Of a DNA stretch of 64,000 bases, positions 58,801 to 64,000 are shown piece after piece. The notes beneath the pieces were generated by a model, which saw only the letters and a program-made list of their open reading frames with translations, was not told the DNA's origin and did no database searches. The first letter of the stretch is position 1. Each line of letters opens with the position of its first letter. The stretch is from assembly GCA_004298465.1 (NCBI GenBank), contig SCRT01000002.1, positions 1 to 64,000 of the forward strand, in the 5' to 3' direction. The position numbers and the translations under genes are program-made. This stretch comes from Nevskiaceae bacterium (lineage in GTDB: Bacteria; Pseudomonadota; Gammaproteobacteria; Nevskiales; Nevskiaceae).

Positions 58801-59317
58801 CGCGCGTGATCTTTACGCTGTCGCCGGACGGCGCCGTGACGACTTCCGTGGACACCACGACATCCGGCGTCAGGCCCTCGTGCTTGAAGTAGTTGCACGC
58901 CAGGTTGGAAGCCGCCCGATGCCCGGCCAGGCTCGTCGGCGCATTGCACGGCGCGGCCTGCAGCGGCGACTGGGCGTAGCTCAGGTCGCCGTACAGCGTG
59001 GCCTGGTCGATGAAGTTCGGCGGGTAGCTGATGGGCAGCTGATTCTGTACCCCGAGGCCGCCCGCGGAATTGCCGTTCGATCCCGGCGGTACGATGTTCA
59101 TGAACACGCTGGCGCCATCCGGCGGCGGCGTGTTCTGCCCCCCGCCACCTCCCGCCGGAGGCGTGCCCGCGCCGCCATTGCCCGCACCGTTCCCTGATCC
59201 TGATGACACCGGCGCGTGGTTGCCGGAGCACCCGGCAAGCGCAATGGCCAGCGCAAAGCCCACGCTCACTGCGATGCGCCCCAGTACACGACGAAGACCT
59301 GAAATCCGGCTGGCCAT
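55856..59317 (-). CDS. Penicillin-acylase family Ntn-hydrolase, long lipoprotein
   Basis: This 1153-residue member of the penicillin G acylase / acyl-homoserine-lactone acylase family is far above the usual 750-850. A lipobox LAGC (about residues 26-29) follows the signal peptide, then a Gly/Pro linker (about 36-70). The alpha-part signatures are present (TRDGWGVPFISAKT, YGVGYANGEDRLW). The autocatalytic Ser is Ser493 in DTASNWIAV, the N-terminal nucleophile after cleavage, followed by GPQTSYFVPELLWEFGVH. ATG 59317 has GGAG about 9 bases upstream. Substrate (N-acyl-homoserine lactone, other amides) unknown. Confidence 0.88.
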   Translation of the reverse strand: MASRISGLRRVLGRIAVSVGFALAIALAGCSGNHAPVSSGSGNGAGNGGAGTPPAGGGGGQNTPPPDGASVFMNIVPPGSNGNSAGGLGVQNQLPISYPPNFIDQATLYGDLSYAQSPLQAAPCNAPTSLAGHRAASNLACNYFKHEGLTPDVVVSTEVVTAPSGDSVKITRDGWGVPFISAKTRADAMYGVGYANGEDRLWLDDVLRRVGRGMVTAFLGAAPGISSFDANLAVTAGYSDQELNDMVTAAVNQLGPAGQLFFNDTQAFVQGLNAYIGTLTGPNIAKLPPEYATLALPDVPVPALAIQPFTVADVVGSAILIQSLFATGGGGEATNVQLLQKLDPSFGAGATQVSTAACKLWRDLRNADDPDSPVTIDSTTAQQSPARLDETCPQTVPAGNAIWDVGSYTPRSPLQVGNLDIPATLNGLPGLLKTLLPGLSSLFPGATQTTADVVVPFAPRTMAPHFVAAAMNPIQGLKQALRAAGVDVPDTASNWIAVNADQTKDGHPIAVMGPQTSYFVPELLWEFGVHSDDGTPGNPQLALDGRGIATAMLPYIEIGRGTNYAWSATSGEGDLVDTFVSEMCNTDGSPVAATTASGGFPAADGYLYDGQCHKFYERVDTWTAAPTVASLALGGSPVPQTVKRYILRTHYGPVVATATMGGRPVAISQERSTFYNEISTAIPFALASSHLINGPQSFQNIFNGVTGTFNWLYVDSQHIGYIQSGLFPQRSANVNPDLPTRGDGHYDWLGDTDYLAAHPGYFTGKGGLDPATDPTGQDPGAKTAYDSRLTIVPRGNILQTGAVDFDGYLAQAAHPQAIDPARGYIDSWNNRPAHGWWSADSNGSWGPTHRVAMLADRLAAFQASGQKFDFANMVNIMADAAFTDLRGQAVVPLLLQVMQATPDGAPALTGVEQKAVTLMQNWLTGAPDGVPNASDSSSWIGSPQASRLGAFRRATTPGASPRVYDQRAAVVLMDAWYPELVKTVLPQITAIDSCNPATGGAGTAAASSNDTGTAGGAADFGLSLQSCYDAPRAQGSAYQQGWFEPMVRVLKMALGTADHPYQALQCAGTTGGTLATCRTAVLTALNAALAKLGGFSQEANWDGTQLPTAQYGAPSSHTVEDADSIGFTDFSLLGVPNMPWENRPTFQQVVEVH

Positions 59318-59408
59318 GCCCCACTCCCATACCTGTCCAACGAAGGGCTTGAAGATTGCGACCGGCAGCCATCCAGCGCAAGCGTCGAAACGGTGGGAAA
59401 ATTGGCTC

Positions 59409-59945
59409 ATGCCAGACGCGCCCACCCCCGATCCGCAACCCGAAACCCCTGTCACCCGCGTCGCCGCACTGCCCGCCGGCGCACTGGAGGATCTGCTCGC
59501 TCCGCGCGGGCTGCAGGTGCGCTGGGTCGCAGCTGGCGCGGAGATTCCCGGCACGTTCTGGGGGGCCCCGGAAGCCGGGCTGATCGGCACCACGCTCCAC
59601 GTGCGGCCCGACACGCCCGTGCATTCGGTGCTGCACGAAGCCTGCCACGTGCTGTGCATGGACGCCGGCCGTCGTGCGGCACTGGACACCGATGCGGGCG
59701 GCGACGACACCGAGGAATGCGGGGTGTGCTACCTGCAGATCCTGCTCGCCGACCGGCTCGCCGGCTTCAGCCGTACAGCGATGCTGCGCGACATGGATGC
59801 GTGGGGCTACAGCTTCCGCCTCGGCTCCGCCCGCGCGTGGTTCGAGAACGACGCCGCGGATGCCCGCGCCTGGTTGGACCGGCATGGCCTTCTGCCGAGC
59901 AGAGACTGGCGGCGCGGGGAGATCAGGGATTCAGGATTGGTTTGA
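59409..59945 (+). CDS. HExxH-motif protein of unknown function (putative metallopeptidase-like)
   Basis: This protein of 178 residues has HEACH at 76-80 in the context SVLHEACHVLCMD, and a downstream acidic/Cys segment (DTEECGVCYLQILLAD, about 98-113) whose Glu could be the third zinc ligand, as in minimal zincins. There is no signal peptide, so it is cytoplasmic. It is divergent from the acylase gene (91-base spacer). Four Cys near the motif make other metal sites possible. The family is not identified. Confidence 0.65.
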   Translation: MPDAPTPDPQPETPVTRVAALPAGALEDLLAPRGLQVRWVAAGAEIPGTFWGAPEAGLIGTTLHVRPDTPVHSVLHEACHVLCMDAGRRAALDTDAGGDDTEECGVCYLQILLADRLAGFSRTAMLRDMDAWGYSFRLGSARAWFENDAADARAWLDRHGLLPSRDWRRGEIRDSGLV

Positions 59946-59959
59946 GGTCAACCACCATC

Positions 59960-60040
59960 AACCACAGATTCCGCAGATGGCACGGATTCAAGGACGGAAC
60001 GCGTTTTACCCTCTGCGAAAAATCTGTGCAATCCGCGGTT
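59960..60040. repeat. Inverted-repeat element of about 80 bases
   Basis: The left arm AACCACAGATTCCGCAGATG (59960-59979) and the reverse complement of the right arm, AACCGCGGATTGCACAGATT (60021-60040), agree at 15 of 20 positions. It sits in the 121-base gap between the HExxH gene and the hydrolase gene. Similar AACCACAGATTnCnCAGAT elements are widespread intergenic repeats, probably non-autonomous remnants. Confidence 0.55.
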
Positions 60041-60066
60041 GAAGTCCTTTTGCCAACCCCCAATCA

Positions 60067-61035
60067 TCAATTTCCAATCTGCCTCTTCAGCCACCCATCC
60101 AGCCGCCCGAACAACCGCGCCCGGGACGGGAACAGGAAGTGGCTGTGCCCGGTTTCGGGCAGCACTTCGAGCTCGACGTTCGGCGCCGCGGGAAACGCGG
60201 CGGGGATTTCCGCCGGGGGGCCGGTGAGGTCGCGGTCGCCGACGCCGAGAAACACCGGCACGTCGATCTGCGCTGCTTCGGGCGCGACGTTGCCGGCCAC
60301 CATTGCGAGGTAGGCCGGTACCGGCAGCAGGCGGTCAAGTGCACCCCGAAGGGCCGCGACACCGGCGCGTTCCGCCCTCGCGCTGCCGTAGAGCTCCGCA
60401 CCGCCGGCGCCCGGTTGCAGCGCTGGCCAGGGCGTGACGAAATAGCTGCGTGCGAGCGCCACCAGCCGTGCGCGCTGCTCCGCATACGGCAGGGTGCGGG
60501 TTGCCGTCGGCAGGAAACGCGCCAGCCCGCGCGTGGAAAAACCGAGCAGCGCCACGCCCGCATGGAAGCGGAATCGAGCCTGCAGCAACACGGTCAGCAT
60601 GGCGCCCATGGAATGCCCGACGCCGATGCTGCGCAGTTCCGGCATGGGCGGTACACCGTCCGCCAATGTGCCGGTACGCAGCCGCGCCATGACGGCGGCG
60701 ATGGCGTTCACATCCGCCTGCGCCACGACCTCCGGCGTCAATGCGTAGCCATCCTCCACCGGCGTGCTGGCCCCGATGCCGGGATGGTCCAGCGCTACGA
60801 CGACGTGGCCACGTGCTGTCATCTGCGCAGCAAAGGAATACGTGCCATTGCCCGTATCGTTCGGCGGCACAAGGTCGAAGTAATGCCGGTTCATGTAGCC
60901 ACCAGGCAGGCACGCGAGAACGAAACGTGCCCGTTCCGGCTCCGCCGGCAACCACGCGCTGGCGGCGATTCCACCGGCCGCGGCGCCGGGAATGCTGGTC
61001 CCGGCGTCGAGTTTCACATCGATGCGCGCACTCAC
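60067..61035 (-). CDS. Alpha/beta hydrolase
   Basis: This 322-residue serine hydrolase has an oxyanion-type LPGGYMNRHYF, the nucleophile motif GHSMG (about 141-145), Asp in GVGDRDLTGPP and His in ETGHSHFLF, a complete triad. The GTG start at 61035 overlaps the thiolase stop as GTGA, so it is the third gene of a coupled cassette. The substrate is unknown; with a thiolase-like partner it could be an ester or acyl-CoA-type hydrolase acting on the same compound. Confidence 0.82.
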   Translation of the reverse strand: MSARIDVKLDAGTSIPGAAAGGIAASAWLPAEPERARFVLACLPGGYMNRHYFDLVPPNDTGNGTYSFAAQMTARGHVVVALDHPGIGASTPVEDGYALTPEVVAQADVNAIAAVMARLRTGTLADGVPPMPELRSIGVGHSMGAMLTVLLQARFRFHAGVALLGFSTRGLARFLPTATRTLPYAEQRARLVALARSYFVTPWPALQPGAGGAELYGSARAERAGVAALRGALDRLLPVPAYLAMVAGNVAPEAAQIDVPVFLGVGDRDLTGPPAEIPAAFPAAPNVELEVLPETGHSHFLFPSRARLFGRLDGWLKRQIGN

Positions 61036-62204
61036 ACCTTTTCGAGGATCGCCCCGGCCATGCCGGAGGATACGAGCACGTGCTCCACCGTGCGCCGCGT
61101 GACCTGGTTGACGGACGTGCCACGCACCTGGCGCACACCTTCCGCCATGCTGTTGACGCCGTGGATGTAGGCCTCGCCAAGCAACCCGCCGTGGGTGTTC
61201 GTCGGCAGGGCGCCGTCCAGCGCCAGCGCGCCCGACTTCACGAAGTCCGCCGCCTCGCCGCGCCCGCAGAAGCCGAAGGCCTCGAGCTGCATGAGCACCT
61301 GCGGCGTGAAGGCGTCGTAGATCATCGCCGCCTGCATGTCGGCGGGTTTCAGCCCGGTCTGCGCGTACAGGCGCCGCGCCGTCCCGACCGCTTCCGGCAT
61401 GACGGTGAGGTCATCGTGGTAGTAGTTGGAGATGACTTCCACGTTGTAGGGAATCGACTGGCAGGCCCCGGCGATCTTCACCGGCGGCTGCCTCAGGTCG
61501 CGCGCGCGCTCCAGCGAAGTGACGAGGATCGCCACGCCACCGTCCGATTCCTGGCAGCAGTCCAGCAGGCGCAGCCACGGCTCCTGGATCCACTTCGAGT
61601 TCTGGTGGTCTTCCAGTGTGATCGGCCGCTCGAAGAACCACGCCTTGGGGTTCGTCGCCGCGTACTGGCGTTCCTGCACGCTGACATGGCCGAGGTCGCG
61701 GTTCGTGATGCCGTAGGTGTGCAGGTAGCGCGCGCCCTGCAGCGCGCCCCACGAAGCCGGCGTCATGGCGCCGAACGGGATGCACCACAGCAGCGAACCC
61801 GTGCCGTGCCCGCCCGTGTAGCCCGCCATGCTCGTCGGGTTCTGGCCGAAGCGGTACTGGCTGCGCTCGTTCATGGCACGCCAGATCAGCACGTTATCGC
61901 ACACGCCGGCGTTCACCACTGCCATCGCCTGGTACAACGTAGCTGCGGCTGCCGCACCGCCGCCGGGAATGCGCGCGGTGTAGGCGAGGTCCTTCACGCC
62001 CAGGCAACGACCCAAGCCGATCTCGTCGCTGTTGTCGATGGTAAACGTGATCATGCCGTCGATGTCGGCCGGATCGACGCCGGCGTCCTCGCAGGCGGCC
62101 AGCGAACATTCCGCCGCCAGCTGCAACTCGCTGCGGCCGGATTCCTTGGAGAATTCGGTGGCGCCGATGCCGGCGACGGCGGCTTCCCTGAAGCGGCGGC
62201 TCAC
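61032..62204 (-). CDS. Thiolase-family protein (lipid-transfer/Ltp2-like, non-condensing)
   Basis: This thiolase-fold protein of 390 residues belongs to the SCP-x/Ltp2 group. The position of the usual catalytic Cys loop reads GGGAAAAATLYQAM with Gly instead of Cys, and the C-terminal His-Gly motif is NTHGGLLGEAYIHG. This resembles Ltp-type retro-aldol enzymes of side-chain degradation, which need a DUF35 partner; the gene just upstream encodes a DUF35 protein. GTG start at 62204 overlaps the DUF35 stop (GTGA). A plain acetyltransferase role is unlikely. Confidence 0.82.
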   Translation of the reverse strand: MSRRFREAAVAGIGATEFSKESGRSELQLAAECSLAACEDAGVDPADIDGMITFTIDNSDEIGLGRCLGVKDLAYTARIPGGGAAAAATLYQAMAVVNAGVCDNVLIWRAMNERSQYRFGQNPTSMAGYTGGHGTGSLLWCIPFGAMTPASWGALQGARYLHTYGITNRDLGHVSVQERQYAATNPKAWFFERPITLEDHQNSKWIQEPWLRLLDCCQESDGGVAILVTSLERARDLRQPPVKIAGACQSIPYNVEVISNYYHDDLTVMPEAVGTARRLYAQTGLKPADMQAAMIYDAFTPQVLMQLEAFGFCGRGEAADFVKSGALALDGALPTNTHGGLLGEAYIHGVNSMAEGVRQVRGTSVNQVTRRTVEHVLVSSGMAGAILEKV

Positions 62205-62644
62205 GGCGCGCTCCGTGGCCGGAACACCGGCACCTTGTGGTCCTTCATGGTCGGCTCGAAAGTCACCTCGACCGCCATGTCCATCTTCACGGCTTCCGGC
62301 GCAATGCCCACCACGTTGGAGACCAGGCGCGTACCTTCCTCCAGCTCGATGACCGCGACGATCGGCGTCGTCTTGAAGCCGAAGGGATGCGGATGCCGCG
62401 GGATGGTGTACGACACCACCGTGCCACGGCCCGACAGCCGCACGTCCTCACGCTTCAGGCTGTGGCAGTGCGGGCACATGGGGCGCGGCGGAAACGTGAA
62501 ACGGCCGCAGTCGCCGCACTGCTGGCCGATGAACTCCTCGCGGTCCGCCGCTGCCCAGAACGCCACGGCGTCGGGCGTGACGATCGGCGGCATGCGCGTG
62601 GCGCCATCCGCTGCGGGCGCGGGACCGGTGGGTTCAGCACTCAT
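62201..62644 (-). CDS. DUF35 OB-fold protein with zinc ribbon
   Basis: This 147-residue protein has a rubredoxin-like zinc ribbon (CGDCGRFTFPPRPMCPHC, four Cys, about 44-61) followed by an OB-fold (GRGTVVSYTIPRHPHPFGF, VAVIELEEGTRLVSNVVG). DUF35 proteins accompany thiolase-like enzymes and are thought to bind or present the acyl-CoA. The ATG at 62644 has AGGGAT about 9 bases upstream and is the first gene of the DUF35-thiolase-hydrolase unit. Confidence 0.88.
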   Translation of the reverse strand: MSAEPTGPAPAADGATRMPPIVTPDAVAFWAAADREEFIGQQCGDCGRFTFPPRPMCPHCHSLKREDVRLSGRGTVVSYTIPRHPHPFGFKTTPIVAVIELEEGTRLVSNVVGIAPEAVKMDMAVEVTFEPTMKDHKVPVFRPRSAP

Positions 62645-62883
62645 GTTTGCATCCCTACGTGGACCAATGCGCGCGAGAATGCCGCAAAGCCCACGCCTGC
62701 GCATGCCTCAAACGCATGAGCGGCGCCATCGTCGGGCTAGGGCGATGCAGCAGGGATGCGGTGATTCGAAAGTAGTGATTGAAGATTCGTGGCAGTTAAC
62801 CCCCAATGCGGGAAACCGTCAGACGCAGTGACAAGTGCGGCGTTTCTTTAAAATGTGCTTCTGTATTTGAGGTATCCCGCACC
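62645..62883. other. Intergenic region upstream of rimO and of the DUF35 cassette
   Basis: This stretch of 239 bases is a divergent promoter region with AT-richer segments (62765-62800 and 62845-62875). A TAAAAT -10 candidate is at about 62850 for rimO, but no clear -35 matches. No gene or RNA is seen. Confidence 0.3.
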
Positions 62884-64000
62884 ATGCCCGCCACACATCC
62901 CCCCACGCCGCAAGCGCCCCGCCCTGCGCCAAAAGTCGGCTTCGTCTCGCTCGGCTGCCCGAAAGCGCTGGTGGATTCCGAGCGCATCCTCACGCAGATG
63001 CGCGCGGAAGGCTACGAGACCGCGCCGACCTACGATGCCGCCGACGTGGTGGTGGTGAACACCTGCGGCTTCATCGATTCCGCGATCCAGGAATCGCTGG
63101 ACACCATCGGCGAGGCGCTGGCGGAAAACGGCAAGGTCATCGTTACCGGCTGCCTCGGCAAGAAAAGCGAGCTGATCCGGGAAAAGTATCCGGACGTGCT
63201 GTCCATCAGCGGCCCGCAGGACTACGCGGCGGTGATGAACGCGCTGCACGCCGCCGTGCCGCCGCAGCACGACCCCTTCGTGGACCTGCTGCCACCGCAG
63301 GGCGTGAAGCTCACGCCGCGGCACTACGCCTACCTGAAGATTTCCGAAGGCTGCAACAACAAGTGCAGCTTCTGCATCATCCCCAGCCTGCGAGGGCTGC
63401 TCGCGAGCCGCCGCATCGACGAAGTCCTGAACGAGGCGGAAAAGCTCGTGAAGGCCGGCGTGAAGGAGCTGCTCATCATCTCGCAGGACACCAGCGCCTA
63501 CGGTTCGGACCTGCGCTATGCGAAACGCATGTGGCACGACCGGGAACGCGAAACGCGCCTGTACGACCTGTGCGACGCGCTCGGCGAACTCGGCGCGTGG
63601 GTACGGCTGCATTATGTCTACCCCTACCCGCACGTCGACGGCATCATCCCGCTGATGGCCGAAGGCAGGATCCTGCCCTACCTCGACATCCCCTTCCAGC
63701 ACGCCAGCCCGACGGTGTTGAAGGCGATGCGACGCCCGGCCGCCGCGGAAAACACGCTGAAGCGGCTGGCCGCGTGGCGGGCGATCTGCCCCGAGCTCAC
63801 CGTGCGCAGCACGTTCATCGTCGGCTTTCCCGGCGAGACGGAAGCCGACTTCCAGTGCCTGCTCGACTGGCTGGAAGCGGCGCAGATCGACCGCGCCGGC
63901 TGCTTCCAGTACTCGCCAGTGGCCGGCGCCACCGCGAACGCCATCGCCGCGCCGGTGCCGGATGACGTGAAGCAGGACCGCTACGACCGCTTCATGCAGG
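62884..64000 (+). CDS. rimO: Ribosomal protein S12 methylthiotransferase RimO (3' end outside window)
   Basis: This radical-SAM enzyme adds a methylthio group to Asp of ribosomal protein S12. The visible 372 codons start [12 protein letters not shown] (short extension) and then [19 protein letters not shown], the N-terminal [4Fe-4S] Cys in SLGC, NTCGF and TGCLG, and the radical-SAM cluster motif CNNKCSFC in [15 protein letters not shown]. The frame is open to the right edge, so about 70 C-terminal residues (TRAM domain) are missing. The S(F)CIIPSLRG context distinguishes it from MiaB. Confidence 0.95.
   Translation, partial: MPATHPPTPQAPRPAPKVGFVSLGCPKALVDSERILTQMRAEGYETAPTYDAADVVVVNTCGFIDSAIQESLDTIGEALAENGKVIVTGCLGKKSELIREKYPDVLSISGPQDYAAVMNALHAAVPPQHDPFVDLLPPQGVKLTPRHYAYLKISEGCNNKCSFCIIPSLRGLLASRRIDEVLNEAEKLVKAGVKELLIISQDTSAYGSDLRYAKRMWHDRERETRLYDLCDALGELGAWVRLHYVYPYPHVDGIIPLMAEGRILPYLDIPFQHASPTVLKAMRRPAAAENTLKRLAAWRAICPELTVRSTFIVGFPGETEADFQCLLDWLEAAQIDRAGCFQYSPVAGATANAIAAPVPDDVKQDRYDRFMQ

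Overview
The window is about 64 kb of GC-rich (roughly 65%) chromosomal DNA, densely packed with housekeeping genes on both strands. It carries no rRNA, CRISPR array, transposase or phage gene. Gene content and order point to a gammaproteobacterium. Markers include argH divergent from algZ-algR-hemC-hemD-hemX-hemY, a minCDE operon, glnE, the Gram-negative heptose epimerase hldD, lipoprotein-type MltD, and a Tat-exported class A beta-lactamase resembling Stenotrophomonas L2. An AlkB alkane hydroxylase with rubredoxin fits Xanthomonadales/Nevskiales-like hydrocarbon users. This placement is an inference; no 16S gene is present.

Layout. 1-5.4 kb: start of a Tat-signal protein, an M13 metallopeptidase lipoprotein, a tiny Lys/His-rich exported protein, a DUF3187 outer-membrane-type protein and DAHP synthase. 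5.4-10.8 kb: a two-subunit molybdenum hydroxylase (large plus 2Fe-2S subunit) divergent from an overlapping glpK-mug-GNAT cluster. 10.7-13.1 kb: minC-minD-minE plus a small membrane protein, then tRNA-Ile(CAU). 13-18.1 kb: glutaryl-CoA dehydrogenase with a FadB/FadJ-type enzyme, and modE with a DUF929 thioredoxin-like protein. 18.1-21.8 kb: small membrane protein, acyl-CoA thioesterase, and a Cpx-type sensor/regulator divergent from a Spy/CpxP-type periplasmic protein with a perfect CpxR box. 21.8-27.8 kb: proline iminopeptidase, MltD, a flippase-like membrane protein and a DUF3336 patatin lipase.

27.4-35.5 kb: mscL-hemY-hemX-hemD-hemC-algR-algZ on the minus strand, divergent from argH. 35.5-40.7 kb: HHE protein, TrhA/hemolysin III, sufE, rph, rdgB, beta-lactamase and hldD. 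40.7-46 kb: glnE, a DadA-like oxidase and PanE. 46-48.9 kb: rubredoxin and alkB, divergent from an AraC regulator. 48.9-51 kb: groES-groEL with a sigma-32-like promoter and a degenerate CIRCE. 51-55.1 kb: hemH, a small membrane protein, cysS and a Mak-type ROK fructokinase. 55-59.9 kb: a secreted unknown protein, a very long penicillin-acylase-family lipoprotein and an HExxH protein. 60-62.7 kb: a three-gene DUF35/thiolase/hydrolase cassette with GTGA overlaps. The right edge cuts rimO.

Functional themes are lipid and hydrocarbon handling (AlkB, rubredoxin, GcdH, FadB, thioesterase, patatin, thiolase/DUF35), heme synthesis (hemC, D, X, Y, H), envelope stress and peptidoglycan (Cpx, MltD, beta-lactamase, MscL) and protein quality control (GroESL). 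The less ordinary items are a REP-like repeat family with compensatory stem changes (53.9-55.8 kb), the terminator between alkB and rubredoxin, the ModE-DUF929 pair, the DUF35-thiolase cassette, and a Mug glycosylase lacking the canonical catalytic Asn.
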